The notes: a model not told the origin generated them from the letters alone. Counted from the stretch's first letter, positions 47,001-56,727 are shown. The stretch: DNA of 64,000 nt from Laspinema sp. D2d (GCF_025370755.1 NZ_JAMXFC010000030.1:1-64000); one strand, 5' to 3'. A program made the numbers and translations.

Positions 47001-48752
47001 AATTATGCCACGGTTGATGATACAGCGATTTCGCCGGAAGACTATACGGCAACGAGTGGCACATTACAGTTTAATCCCGGGGAAACGACAAACACGATTA
47101 CGGTAGCGATCGCCCCAGATACAATTGATGAACCTGATGAACAGTTTTTTGTTAATCTTTCTAATCCTGTCAATGCCGCGATTGCCACTCCCCAAGCGAT
47201 CGCCACAATCACTGACGATGATGAACCTCCAACCCCGGAACCTGAACCTGAACCCGAACCTGAACCCCAACCCGAACCCGAACCTAAACCCCTCCCGGAA
47301 GTGACAGCAGAACCTATCCTGCCATCAACCCTTAATCCAGATTCCAGCGTGACGGAAATCCCGATACTCCCCTTAACTTCTATAGAGATACCCGATTGCA
47401 ATTGCCCTAATCTCACCGTACCCGAATTGGTGCCATTAGAAACAGCGATCGCCCAACCAAATGCCGTTGAAAATATCCTCATCGGTACCGACGAAAATGA
47501 CACCTTAGAAGGCAGCAGTCGCCCTGATGAAATTAATGGAGGCAGTGGCAATGATTTACTCTTTGGCAACTCGGGCGATGATAATCTTTTAGGAAGTGCC
47601 GGAGACGATACTATCCTTGGGGGAATGGGTAGCGATTTTCCCATCGGTTCCCAAGGCGATCGCGACTGGATAGAAGGGAATGCGGGGAAAGATGATTTAT
47701 TTGGGAATGAAGGTAACGATACCCTTTCCGGAGGATTTGGAGGCGATCGCATTTGGGGGGGAAAAGACGACGATCGCATCTTTGGCGATGAAGATAGCGA
47801 TACCCTCTATGGCGATTTAGGCAATGATACTCTCTATGGAGGCAAAGGGAGTAATGTTCCTGTCGGTCCCTTTTTAGACGCAGATTTACTCTTTGGGAAT
47901 CGCGGAAATGATTATCTTTTAGGTAGCGAAGGAAACGATACCATTCATGCGGGAAAAGAAGATGATTTTGTTCACGGCGGCAAAGATAACGACTTGATCT
48001 ATGGCGACATTGGCAATGATACCCTGTTAGGCGAACTTGGGGATGATACGCTTTTAGGCAATCCCAATGATGCCTCAGTGTTCGATCCCAATGGGCAAGA
48101 TTTGCTCTTTGGGGGCGCTGGAAATGATTTTCTTAATGGCAACCAGGGGGATGATTCCGTATCTGGAGGTGAGGGAAATGATACCCTGCGCGGTGGCAAG
48201 GAGGATGATATCGTTGCTGGAGATCAGGGCAATGATTTAATTTTCGGCGATCGCGGCAAGGATACCCTCTGCGGTGGCGATGGGGATGACACCATTCTCG
48301 GGGGTACTGGCATTGAGGAACCGATGGATCCCAATAATGAGCAAGATTGTCTTTCTGGGGGTGGCGGAAATGACTTACTTTATGGCGATCGCGGCGATGA
48401 CACTCTCAATGGCGATGAGGGAGACGATACCTTATTTGGAGGTAAACAGAACGATTTCCTCGCCGGAGGAGAGGGGAACGATCGCCTGAGTGGAGATTTC
48501 GGCGACGATACCCTAATTGGAGGCAACGGTAGCGATCGGTTTGTACTCCAGGCGGGTTACAACCAGGACCTAATTTGGGATTTTGAAGTGGAACAGGATT
48601 TTCTGGAATTAACCGGGGAATTAACCGGAGATCAACTCGTGATTACTCAAAATGGTGACATCACCAACATTGCGATCGCCACTACCGGCGAAATTTTGGC
48701 ATCCCTGATGGGAGTCTCTGCCTCTGGGATCAGCAGTATCCAGTTTCTGTAG
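44088..48752 (+). CDS. Giant DUF4347 / parallel beta-helix / Calx-beta / RTX secreted protein
   Basis: 1554 residues. Domains: DUF4347 (about 10-180: HIVSHGSTASLQLG, LLLYGCEVAAGDRG), a right-handed beta-helix of NosD/carbohydrate-binding type (about 184-810) built of repeating NLISGN..., GNFIGTD(V/I)TG units, a Calx-beta domain (about 935-1045, ending ATITDDDEP), a Pro-Glu linker (about 1046-1060), and RTX nonapeptides GGxGxDxLx (about 1132-1480) that bind Ca2+. No N-terminal signal peptide; RTX proteins usually leave by type I secretion through a C-terminal signal. The start is set at the second ATG, preceded by GGGAGAA; an ATG six codons earlier would overlap that site. Probably a surface or matrix protein; no secretion genes are adjacent. 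Confidence 0.9.
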   Translation: MIETLAKFGFKQSSIHTVVLIDSGVPEWETLVVGTVPGTEAIALGTKQDGIEQISAILAERKGLHTLHIVSHGSTASLQLGNGYLTLENISCYANLLQQWSEAFSPDVSPSLLLYGCEVAAGDRGQQFIQKLSQLTRITVAASHSKTGSRTLGGNWDFEVKTGEIENVLPFNLDTITHYNSVLATFTVTNTNDSGGGSFRQAILDANTNPEVDTIAFNIAGDGVQTIQPLSVLPIINDSVIIDATTQPGYTGTPLIEIDGINIGGLDRGVLQITAGNSTVRGLVINRAGFSNAAIVIRENGNNLIENNYLGTDVTGTGFLERSGSGIFIRDSANNTIQNNLISGNNNTSSVGIDIEGNRASGNQILGNFIGTDVTGTQDLGNSGSGIVIRNAPNNQIGGTTVNARNIISGNDFDGIQITGNEANDNQILGNFIGTDITGEISLRNTFSGILISGGSRSLIGGDSDSDRNVISGNGTSGIYIRETSAFNSILGNYIGTNLPGNEAVQNSGDGLRIEGANNSMGNNLISGNRADGILIGGNSANNNRVTGNLIGIDFTGNVALANGEAGVVIAQGATGNRIGGITEGDRNIISGNQSTGVNIQTNSTQNLILGNFIGTNLTGRSAIGNGQGIAIFSPENTIGGLEAGSGNLISGNRSDGIELGGAASDILIAGNSIGTDITGTLAIANGGDGIVTDAFPQNMTIGGTTPNARNLISGNSGNGIYLASSNNRVLGNFIGTQADGISPLGNAGNGVDIASLTGNNLIGGTATGESNQIGFNGSAGIQVSPGSNNGILSNAIFSNSRLGIDLAGPATNSAGTTANDEGDADTGANNLQNFPIITSAISNGTTTTILGTLNSTPNTEFHIEFFANRTLDPSRFGEGERLIGFVTVTTDGSGNVSFTETLNRAVPANELITATATDPNNNTSEFSEGAVVISPRFTLENITLIEGNSQQTNATITVTLNAALNQLATVNYATVDDTAISPEDYTATSGTLQFNPGETTNTITVAIAPDTIDEPDEQFFVNLSNPVNAAIATPQAIATITDDDEPPTPEPEPEPEPEPQPEPEPKPLPEVTAEPILPSTLNPDSSVTEIPILPLTSIEIPDCNCPNLTVPELVPLETAIAQPNAVENILIGTDENDTLEGSSRPDEINGGSGNDLLFGNSGDDNLLGSAGDDTILGGMGSDFPIGSQGDRDWIEGNAGKDDLFGNEGNDTLSGGFGGDRIWGGKDDDRIFGDEDSDTLYGDLGNDTLYGGKGSNVPVGPFLDADLLFGNRGNDYLLGSEGNDTIHAGKEDDFVHGGKDNDLIYGDIGNDTLLGELGDDTLLGNPNDASVFDPNGQDLLFGGAGNDFLNGNQGDDSVSGGEGNDTLRGGKEDDIVAGDQGNDLIFGDRGKDTLCGGDGDDTILGGTGIEEPMDPNNEQDCLSGGGGNDLLYGDRGDDTLNGDEGDDTLFGGKQNDFLAGGEGNDRLSGDFGDDTLIGGNGSDRFVLQAGYNQDLIWDFEVEQDFLELTGELTGDQLVITQNGDITNIAIATTGEILASLMGVSASGISSIQFL

Positions 48753-49136
48753 GAGGGCTTTTCAGATTCTGGAGGCAAATAAAATATCTCCCATAGAAAA
48801 GAGGAGTATCTCCCCGGCGGATTAAGCCCCTGATCCGGAATCCCCTGGTAATAAGGGAACTCCACAAAATAAAATCTTCTATTAGAGATCCCCCCAACCG
48901 ATTGGCGTTCTTAAGGGGGGGCTTGAATAATTCGGCATTACTTCTAATGCAGAAGTTTTTTTATGGAAATCCCTCAGTCTTTCCAAACCCACACCCTTTA
49001 GAGTGTGGGTTTTTATAAACCATTGAATACCCGATCGAGTGTTAGACCCTTAAACGATAATAGAGACGCGAAATGAGGCGTCTCTACATAAATCTGTATT
49101 CGGGGTTTTATCAAGGGGGTTCTTTATACTCAGGCG
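48753..49136. other. Intergenic region with three hairpins
   Basis: No gene seen. A G/C-tract repeat lies at 48888-48925 (ATCCCCCCAACC ... GGGGGGG), the terminator below at 48985-49014, and a TAGAGACGC/GCGTCTCTA palindrome (49061-49086) of a type widespread in cyanobacterial genomes. Confidence 0.6.
48985..49014 (+). terminator. Intrinsic terminator downstream of the RTX gene
   Basis: AAACCCACAC and GTGTGGGTTT form a perfect 10-bp stem with an 8-base loop, followed by TT and ATAAAC. It is the best terminator after the 48752 stop codon. Confidence 0.75.
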
Positions 49137-49292
49137 TTAGCTGAAATAGCTGGCTTCGGCTTCAAGCATCCGAATCAAGTTTTCATCGCCTTTCTGTCTA
49201 GCCATTTCCAGGCGATACTGTAGCTTCTGGCGGATAGTTGCCCGATGCATGGCAGCCGCTTGTTTCAAGGTTTCATGACTAATTTTGTTCAT
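49137..49292 (-). CDS. pirA: PirA-like small regulator (51 aa)
   Basis: A short gene of 51 codons. Translation begins MNKISHETLKQAAAMHRATI, continues RQKLQYRLEMARQKGDENLI and ends RMLEAEASYFS. This matches in length and pattern (R..L..RL..A...G.E.L...LEAE) the cyanobacterial PII-interacting regulator PirA, which in Synechocystis takes PII away from N-acetylglutamate kinase and so restrains arginine synthesis. I identify it from memory of the family pattern, not a search. It is predicted to be helical and cytosolic. A perfect NtcA box lies 28 bases upstream of the ATG. Confidence 0.6.
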   Translation of the reverse strand: MNKISHETLKQAAAMHRATIRQKLQYRLEMARQKGDENLIRMLEAEASYFS

Positions 49293-49319
49293 GGTGGACT
49301 TTTTCCGTTTTCAATTCGT

Positions 49320-49333
49320 GTATTTTCCCTTAC
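49320..49333 (-). promoter_or_regulatory. NtcA-type box at the pirA-like promoter start
   Basis: GTA-N8-TAC, the exact consensus for the nitrogen regulator NtcA. On the - strand it spans roughly +1 to +14 of the promoter proposed at 49341-49369, a position that fits repression under nitrogen shortage rather than activation (activating sites centre near -41). The consensus alone is short and can occur by chance. Confidence 0.55.
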
Positions 49334-49340
49334 TTCCAAA

Positions 49341-50271
<931 letters not shown>

Positions 50272-50330
50272 AAAAGCAGGAACGGTCATTCCTCGGGCGA
50301 TCGTCACCCCTCAACATCCCCGCCATTACG

Positions 50331-50969
50331 CTAATAACTGAAAAACCACAAGAAATAATTATCAATTAATTCAAAATGCTCGGGGTCTTCTTCGGTGACA
50401 TCTAAATCAATTAAAGGCAAGATAAACTCGCGGCGATCGCTCGTCCGTTCCACCTTCACCATAATCCCCTCGGTCCCAACATCACAAAACTGCAGTAAGT
50501 TAAACGTATCGGTATAAGAAGGCTGTTGTTTTTTCAACTTTTCATATTCTTTTTTGCTCTTTCCCCCACTCACATACTTTTCTTCCCAGTCGAATGCTCC
50601 ATTTCCCGTCAGTTGATAAGGGGGCTTAATTTGGTTTTTTAAAAAGTCTAAATATCGAGTTAAATTTTCCTCATTGACTTCTAAATTAGAACTCCCTAAA
50701 ATTTCTTGTAACTCTAATTCCAATTCCACCTCATCTTCATCAAAAATATCTTCTAAAGATAAATCCTCCTCATCCTCATCTTCTTCATCGAGTAATATGG
50801 ATTCTATCTTGCTCATCCTTTTGACTAAATCGAGGACTTGCTCTGGATTGATGGGAAATTCCCCACGTTCCATGAGTCGGGGGCCAAAAACCCCTTCATC
50901 TATTTCTATTATTTTCAGGACCGAGGGGGATGAGGCGCTTTGTTTCCGAGGTTTTTTGGATTTAGTCAT
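50331..50969 (-). CDS. Acidic hypothetical protein with conserved C-terminal domain (212 aa)
   Basis: Function not established. A basic start (MTKSKKPRKQ) is followed by a very acidic centre (LLDEEDEDEEDLSLEDIFDEDEVELELEL, about 59-87) and a C-terminal domain (about 100-212) with PPYQLTGNGAFDWEEKYVSGG, KKQQPSYTDTFNLLQF and a closing LIDNYFLWFFSY. The C-terminal block recurs in cyanobacterial proteins loosely annotated as calcium-binding; I recognise the pattern but not a proven activity. Convergent with the SAM hydrolase gene. Confidence 0.7.
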   Translation of the reverse strand: MTKSKKPRKQSASSPSVLKIIEIDEGVFGPRLMERGEFPINPEQVLDLVKRMSKIESILLDEEDEDEEDLSLEDIFDEDEVELELELQEILGSSNLEVNEENLTRYLDFLKNQIKPPYQLTGNGAFDWEEKYVSGGKSKKEYEKLKKQQPSYTDTFNLLQFCDVGTEGIMVKVERTSDRREFILPLIDLDVTEEDPEHFELIDNYFLWFFSY

Positions 50970-51067
50970 CTTTAGAGCTTCTCTGGGTCGGGTCAGTCAT
51001 CAGATCGGTCATAATCAAAGTGTATCTCGAACACCCATTACCTTGGAGTAGATCGGTCAAATTCATC

Positions 51068-51727
51068 ATGACGCAAGCTAATTCTATGGAATCTCCTGTC
51101 TATCAAGGGCAGTTTGGGGAATTTAGCATTACCCCAAGCGATCGCCAATCCGTGATCATCTATCGCAGTGGCTTGATGGTAGCCGCCCTCAGTTTCGCGA
51201 TCGCCACGGTTCTTCTCTTCTGGCAAGGAACTACCCCCCCGATCATCACCAGCCTCAGCGCACTCTATGCCTGTTTCTGTGTCGCCCTCGGGGTCAGCTT
51301 ACTGACGATTCACATTTATCTCAAAGTCCTCCATCGCTTCCTTCAAGTCTGTTGGGCGATCGGTGCTGTCTCTGCGTTAACGGTGATTTTGACACAGCCT
51401 GAGCCTTTTGTAGTCACAGTTTATCACCAGGCGATCGCCCTCTTCGGTATCGGATTTACCTTTGTTGCCTTAACAGGCATTTTTTTTAAAGAAGCCTTTT
51501 GTTTCAATCGCCTAGAAACTAAATTGCTCACCCCCTTAGTCCCCCTGCTAATTTTAGGTCACCTCTCTGGTTTATTAACTCCTGCAATGGAAAAAAATCT
51601 CTTAGCAGTTTGGGCTATTCTCTTTCTAGTCTTTGCCCTACGAAAAGCGGGTCAAGACATTCCCGCAGATATTGGAGACAAAAGTGTTTTTGCCTACCTT
51701 AAGCAACAAGAAAAAGAACGCGCTTAA
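51068..51727 (+). CDS. DUF2301 domain integral membrane protein
   Basis: About 219 residues with six or seven helices, matching cyanobacterial/plastid DUF2301 proteins of unknown function. A soluble start (ESPVYQGQFGEFSITPSDRQSVIIYRSG) is followed by helices such as GLMVAALSFAIATVLLFW and VYHQAIALFGIGFTFVALTGIFFKEAFCFNRLE, and a C-terminal KAGQDIPADIGDKSVFAYLKQQEKE. I use the ATG at 51068; the frame is open to a GTG at 51020, but those 16 codons look non-coding. Divergent from the 50331-50969 gene. Confidence 0.82.
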   Translation: MTQANSMESPVYQGQFGEFSITPSDRQSVIIYRSGLMVAALSFAIATVLLFWQGTTPPIITSLSALYACFCVALGVSLLTIHIYLKVLHRFLQVCWAIGAVSALTVILTQPEPFVVTVYHQAIALFGIGFTFVALTGIFFKEAFCFNRLETKLLTPLVPLLILGHLSGLLTPAMEKNLLAVWAILFLVFALRKAGQDIPADIGDKSVFAYLKQQEKERA

Positions 51728-52454
51728 TCTGCCTAGTCCAATTTTAAGACAGGGTTGTACCTCAGAAAAATGCCCAGCAGCCTAGGTTACTTCACTCCGA
51801 GCCCAGCCTTCTAGGGTCTCCACTAGAGCGACAGGCGGAATGACTAGGGTTTGACTCCCGCTCAATTCTAGTAAAAAATCGGAGTTTTAGCGAATTGTCA
51901 ATAATTTTTGACAAACCTGAAACAACCGGGGCGGGACTTGAACTTCTGGACAGTAGAAAAATAAAATCAGATCCAGGGATTAACCCCCCTGCCATCAGGC
52001 CAATCCCCTCATTCCGTCGCTACATTTTATGAAGGGGATTGAGGTCTGGTTCTTTGAGCTATTCCCCTCGAATTATTTCTGGGGGTAGATGCGCTAACAG
52101 CCAGTTATTTTTTATTATTTTCCTATAAAATTTTCCCGCCAAAAAATCTAAACCCAACATTGGAGTAGAGATTTTTCTCTTTTTAGTTCATTTTATGTAA
52201 GGGTAAAAATGATCCATTTTAACTCCTGCATAAATAAAGGGATTGACTCCGATTTGTGGCGGAAAAGGATGAGGGTTCGTTTAACGCTTTGAATTCCGGC
52301 AACAGTCCTGAAGTCAATAAGCTAATGGTTAAGAAGTCCCCACATAATCCAGGTCAACTCTAGTATTTAGGGATAAACCCAGCAAACTGGCATCCCATCG
52401 CTCAACACTGGCCGTGTTTTTATAATTCAGTTTCTTCACCCCTAGTTTATAGCT
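51728..52454. other. Intergenic region, no gene seen
   Basis: 727 bases. Inverted repeats TTGTCA/TGACAA at 51895-51914 and CAATCCCCT/AGGGGATTG at about 52011-52047. Otherwise AT-rich and featureless; holds the promoter of the glycosyltransferase gene. Confidence 0.5.
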
Positions 52455-53717
52455 ATGATAATGTCCAAGTCGATTGCTTTAATTTCGGTTCATGGCGACC
52501 CCGCCATAGAAATTGGGAAAGAAGAGGCCGGAGGCCAAAATGTTTATGTTCGTCAGCTTGGAGAAGCGTTAGGAAATTTGGGGTGGCAAGTGGATTTGTT
52601 CACCCGCAAGTCCAGTGCAACACAGCCGACGGTAGTACAACATACCCCCAATTGTCGGACGATTCGCTTAGTGGCCGGACCCGAAGAATTCGTTCCCCGG
52701 CAAAAAATTTATGAATACGTCCCCGAGTTTGTTCAGGAATTTTTGAAATTTCAAGAACAACAGCACTTAGACTATCGCTTAGTTCATACAAATTACTGGA
52801 TTTCGGCAGCAGTGGGAATGGAGTTGAAAAAATTTCAACCCATCCAACAGGTTCATACTTATCACTCTCTGGGTGCAGTTAAGTATAAAGCCGTTTCCAC
52901 CATTCCTATGATTGCCAGTACACGCTTAGGCGTTGAAAAGGCTTGTTTGGAAAATGCCGATCGCATTGTGGCGACCTCTCCCCAGGAAAAAGAACACATG
53001 AGAACCCTCGTTTCCACCAAGGGACAGATCGATGTGATTCCTTGTGGGACGGATATTCAACAATTTGGCCGTGTTTCCCAGGTAGTAGCCCGGGAAAAAC
53101 TAGGAATTCCCCAGGATAGTTCTGTGGTCTTTTATGTGGGCCGATTTGACCGGCGCAAAGGGATTGAAACCTTAGTGCGGGCGGTGAGTCGTTCCCCCCT
53201 GCGGGATCAGCACGATCTCCGCCTGATGATTGGTGGGGGTTGGCGTCCGGGTCAAAGCGATGGCAAAGAACGCGATCGCATTGCCAGTCTGGTAGAAGAA
53301 TTAGGGATAACTGATTTGACGACCTTTCCCGGACGGCTCGGCCACGACAAGTTACCCTTATATTATGCCGCAGCCAATGTCTGCGTCGTTCCGAGCCATT
53401 ATGAACCTTTTGGATTAGTTGCGATCGAAGCAATGGCAAGCCGGACTCCGGTTGTAGCGTCAGATGTAGGCGGATTACAGTTCACGGTGGTTTCAGAAGA
53501 AACAGGTCTACTCTGTCCACCCCAGGATGATGCCGCCTTTGCGATCGCCATTGACCGAATTTTATCTAACCCCGACTGGCAAACCGAATTAGGCCAAGCG
53601 GCGCGGGAACGGGTCGAAAGTCAGTTTAGCTGGGATGGCGTGGCACGTCAACTGAGTAACTTATACAGTACCCTCCTGGTCCAATCTAGCCAGTCCCTAG
53701 ACCCGGCGATCGCCTAA
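52455..53717 (+). CDS. Family 4 glycosyltransferase (GT-B)
   Basis: 420 residues. The GT-B fold shows SVHGDPAIEIGKEEAGGQNVYVRQLGEAL near the N-terminus, as in MshA and sucrose-phosphate synthase relatives, FYVGRFDRRKGIETLVRAV in the middle, and the donor-binding HYEPFGLVAIEAMASRTPVVASDVGGL with the paired Glu residues of GT4 retaining enzymes. Donor is a nucleotide sugar; acceptor unknown. Not clustered with other glycan genes. A start two codons later (MSKSIALISVHG) is equally possible. Confidence 0.9.
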   Translation: MIMSKSIALISVHGDPAIEIGKEEAGGQNVYVRQLGEALGNLGWQVDLFTRKSSATQPTVVQHTPNCRTIRLVAGPEEFVPRQKIYEYVPEFVQEFLKFQEQQHLDYRLVHTNYWISAAVGMELKKFQPIQQVHTYHSLGAVKYKAVSTIPMIASTRLGVEKACLENADRIVATSPQEKEHMRTLVSTKGQIDVIPCGTDIQQFGRVSQVVAREKLGIPQDSSVVFYVGRFDRRKGIETLVRAVSRSPLRDQHDLRLMIGGGWRPGQSDGKERDRIASLVEELGITDLTTFPGRLGHDKLPLYYAAANVCVVPSHYEPFGLVAIEAMASRTPVVASDVGGLQFTVVSEETGLLCPPQDDAAFAIAIDRILSNPDWQTELGQAARERVESQFSWDGVARQLSNLYSTLLVQSSQSLDPAIA

Positions 53718-53740
53718 TGCTTATAGCATCAGACCCCAGG

Positions 53741-53815
53741 GACAAGAAACCGGGTTTTTGAGCCAAATTGGACGCAAAATCAGCAACAATTTTGTAAAAA
53801 AACCCGGTTTGTCTT
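53741..53815. repeat. AGAAACCCGG palindromic element
   Basis: AAACCGGGTTTTT (53747-53759) and AAAAACCCGGTTT (ending 53810) are inverted arms; CAAATTG/CAATTTTG pairs inside. Lies just after the glycosyltransferase stop codon and could serve as its terminator. Confidence 0.78.
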
Positions 53816-53953
53816 CTAGCGACTGTACCGCCCGACTCAGATATTGACCTGGATTCTGATCGGACTGGACCGATCGAGATCCTTCGGTTAACAGATTTCC
53901 CGTTGTTTCAAATTGCATTTTCCCCTAAAATTCAAGGGGGTGCGATCGCCCTC

Positions 53954-54000
53954 CCTTCCCAGGAGGATCAGCCTCACTGGTGAGGGCTGTCCTAGGAAGG
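53954..54000. other. Long imperfect hairpin upstream of dprA
   Basis: CCTTCC-C-AGGA pairs with TCCT-A-GGAAGG and encloses CAGCCTCAC/GTGAGGGCTG, giving about 19 pairs with a tiny loop. It ends 70 bases before the dprA start. No T tract follows. Confidence 0.6.
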
Positions 54001-54069
54001 AATGATCAGAGTATAAGAGGCGATCGGCTATATTTCCCCCGGATTTTTTGACAGGAGTCATTAGGGCTA

Positions 54070-55203
54070 ATGTATCTGGAAGAACGTGCATTTTGGGTGG
54101 CTTGGTCGCAAATTCCCGCCGTGGGTCCGGTATTGCTAGGTCGCTTGTTTCGGTATTTCGGCAGTTTAGCCGCCGCTTGGCAAGCGGAACCCGAGGCTCT
54201 CACTCAGGTCCAAGGTTTAGGTCGGCAACTGGTGGAAAAAATTGTAGAACGGCGATCGCAACTGAATCCCGAACAACTCTACATGGAACATCTGCGTGCA
54301 AACCCCCATTTTTGGACCCCTGCCGACCCTGATTATCCCCGGTTACTCGCAGAAATTCCCAACCCACCCCCCCTGCTGTATTACCAGGGTCACATTGATC
54401 GCCAGGAAACCCTCGGGAATCGCCCCCTTGTCGGTATTGTCGGCACTCGTCACCCCTCAGAATATGGGCAACGATGGACTCGCCGAATTAGCCAAGTTCT
54501 CGCTGAATGTGGCTTTACCATTGTTTCCGGGATGGCCGCAGGCATTGATACTTACGCTCATCTCGGTTGTTTAGATGCCGATGGCCGCACGATCGCCGTG
54601 TTTGGAACTCCCCTCAACAAAATCTATCCCGAGACCAATCGTCATCTCTCCGAAAAGATTATTCAAAAAGGATTGTTTTTGAGTGAGCATCCCGTGGGAA
54701 CTCTCACAAGGCGAGAACACTTCGCCCAACGTAATCGAATTATTGCCGGGTTAAGTCAGGCAGTTCTGGTCATGGAAGCACCAGAGCGATCGGGGGCGCT
54801 GATTACGGCCAAAGTTGCCAATGAATACAGCCGCGACGTCTTTGCCTTACCCGGACGCATCGATGACCCCAATTCTCAAGGCTGTTTACGCCTGTTAAAA
54901 AATGGGGCCGAAACCATCATCAATGAAACGGAATTGCTAGAAATGCTAGGGGCCATGCCCAAATATAATCCGCCCCCTTCGCCTCCTCTTCCTACTGCAG
55001 TGGTACTCCCCATCGCAGTCGTTCCCAAATTAGACCCTCCCTTGCAGCAAGTCTGGGAGGCAACGGAGATCGAGCCGATCGCCTTTGACCTAATTGTATC
55101 CCAAGCCCAACTCGATGCCGCCTCAGTCTCCAGCGCATTATTGCAATTAGAGTTAATCGGTTTGGTCGAGCAATTACCAGGAATGCGCTATCGCCGCAGT
55201 TGA
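54070..55203 (+). CDS. dprA: DNA processing protein DprA
   Basis: 377 residues. DprA loads RecA on incoming single-stranded DNA during natural transformation. An N-terminal helix-hairpin-helix/SAM-like part (about 1-75, LFRYFGSLAAAWQAEPEALTQVQGLG) precedes the extended Rossmann fold with VGIVGTRHPSEYGQRW, VSGMAAGIDTYAH, PLNKIYPETNRHL, FAQRNRIIAGLSQAVLVMEAPERSGALITA and ALPGRIDDPNSQGCLRLLKNGA. A C-terminal winged-helix (about 320-377) is also present. Supports potential natural competence. Monocistronic. Confidence 0.94.
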   Translation: MYLEERAFWVAWSQIPAVGPVLLGRLFRYFGSLAAAWQAEPEALTQVQGLGRQLVEKIVERRSQLNPEQLYMEHLRANPHFWTPADPDYPRLLAEIPNPPPLLYYQGHIDRQETLGNRPLVGIVGTRHPSEYGQRWTRRISQVLAECGFTIVSGMAAGIDTYAHLGCLDADGRTIAVFGTPLNKIYPETNRHLSEKIIQKGLFLSEHPVGTLTRREHFAQRNRIIAGLSQAVLVMEAPERSGALITAKVANEYSRDVFALPGRIDDPNSQGCLRLLKNGAETIINETELLEMLGAMPKYNPPPSPPLPTAVVLPIAVVPKLDPPLQQVWEATEIEPIAFDLIVSQAQLDAASVSSALLQLELIGLVEQLPGMRYRRS

Positions 55204-55651
55204 ATCGGTGATTTCTCTCGGAAAATTGCCCCAATTCATCCAATTACGGGTGCTGTCAAATTATTAAGTTTTTATTCCTCCTCTCTTTCCCCAGGGAGGA
55301 GGAATTCTTTCTACTGGACTCCTAGGAATCTCATGGCAAATTGTGTACCCCCTAAAGACATAAATATTCCCCTATCAAAAGGAGGACTTACTTCAAAAAT
55401 CACATTTTAGTAAATTGGGATATTCTCCCTGATTATCCTGGTTTATCCTCAATTGATGCCTTTTAGAGAGGGAGTTTTCGTGAATAATAAATAAAGACTC
55501 TTGCCAGAATAAACAGTTCCAACTAAAAGGTAATCTTCCTTTAAAAACGTGACGATCTGCCTAAAGAAGGATGAAGATACAACTTCTCTCTTTTAAAGTA
55601 AAGGATAGTTGACAACAACTTTAAATCCTGAATTACGAGGAGAACATCCGA
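55204..55651. other. Intergenic region upstream of the hemerythrin gene
   Basis: 448 bases, AT-rich. A hairpin CCTCCTCTC...GGGAGGAGG near 55277-55301 lies shortly after dprA and may end its transcript. No gene seen. AGGAGAAC at 55640 is the likely ribosome binding site of the next gene. Confidence 0.5.
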
Positions 55652-56674
55652 ATGACCGTTCAATTACAAGATACTAAACGCATGGCGATCGCCCAAAAAT
55701 TGGCTGATATGAAAGCTGTGCAAAATTTACTCATTTCTAATGAACAAAAATTTATCAGCGCCACCAACGATTCCGATATCCGCGATCGCTTGCAAAGTAT
55801 GCTAGAGGACGACCGCAAAAACCTCGGCATCATTGAAACCACCATCATTCAATATGGCAATCCCTCTGAGCCAAATAGCACCACTGAGGAAACCCTCAAA
55901 CAGGCTCAGAAAATGATGGAAGATTCCAAAATGAGCCTGTATGAGAAAATCTCTCAGCATGAATTGCTCAAACACGCTCAGGTAATGAAAGGACTCCTCG
56001 TCCATAAAGCCGCTCAAATCGTCGGCGCTGACATTGAAGTCGCCATCACTCCCCTGAATACGGTGAACTTTGAAAACCGTTCTCACCAAGAACAACTCAA
56101 GGGTATTCTGGAAGTCCTCGGCACTCGTGAACTCACCGGACAAGACCCGGATCAAGGCGTCTGGAGTCGGGTTCAAGATGCAATGGCCGCCTTGAGTGGT
56201 GTATTTGGTAGCGCCGTCAGCCGTACCAAAGATGACATGAACATTCTGGAAATCCTCCGTGCAGATCACCGCAAGGCGGATACTCTCTTCATGGAAATTG
56301 AAAACACCCGTGACGCGAAGAAACGCGAAGAATTCTTCGGTCAACTCTATAAGGATCTAAGCGCTCACGCCGAAGCTGAAGAAGAAGTTGTCTATCCCGC
56401 TATCCGCGCTCAATTCCCAGAAGTGCAACATCTGTATAACGAGCAGGCCGAGATGAAACAACTCCTCGAAGCCATCAAATCTACCAACGGTAGCGATGCC
56501 AGCTTTATGACTCGGGTCAAACAGTTGAAAGACATGGTGCAGCATCATGTCAAGGAAGAAGAGAACGATATGTTCAATAAATTCCAGCAAACGATGAATG
56601 AGTCCCAAATGGAACAAGTGTCCAAGCAGTTTAAGGAAGCCAAAAGCCGCATTCAGCAATCAATGGCGTCCTAA
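55652..56674 (+). CDS. Hemerythrin HHE-domain protein
   Basis: 340 residues in two parts. The N-terminal half (about 1-165) is helical and resembles ferritin-like/DUF892 bundles (KLADMKAVQNLLISNEQKFI, SQHELLKHAQVMKGLLVHKAAQIVG). The C-terminal half (about 195-330) is a hemerythrin domain with iron ligands in ILRADHRKAD, SAHAEAEEEVVYP, HLYNEQAEM and MVQHHVKEEENDMF. Such proteins bind a di-iron centre and sense or buffer oxygen, nitric oxide or iron, or act in stress defence. A good AGGAG site and a strong terminator frame a single-gene unit. Confidence 0.88.
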   Translation: MTVQLQDTKRMAIAQKLADMKAVQNLLISNEQKFISATNDSDIRDRLQSMLEDDRKNLGIIETTIIQYGNPSEPNSTTEETLKQAQKMMEDSKMSLYEKISQHELLKHAQVMKGLLVHKAAQIVGADIEVAITPLNTVNFENRSHQEQLKGILEVLGTRELTGQDPDQGVWSRVQDAMAALSGVFGSAVSRTKDDMNILEILRADHRKADTLFMEIENTRDAKKREEFFGQLYKDLSAHAEAEEEVVYPAIRAQFPEVQHLYNEQAEMKQLLEAIKSTNGSDASFMTRVKQLKDMVQHHVKEEENDMFNKFQQTMNESQMEQVSKQFKEAKSRIQQSMAS

Positions 56675-56727
56675 GTAAGATGAAGACTCCGTTCAGTGAG
56701 TTGCTAACCTAACGTTGTAAATTAGCT

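Noticed and set aside
47042..47779. Long open frame on the - strand (245 codons)
   Set aside because: Lies wholly inside the Calx-beta/RTX coding region; its Ser/Pro-rich translation is the mirror of repetitive Gly/Asp codons.
51935..51965. tRNA T-arm-like sequence on the - strand (AAGTTCAAGTCCCGCC)
   Set aside because: The flanking bases do not pair as a T stem, and no anticodon arm, D arm or acceptor stem can be built around it.
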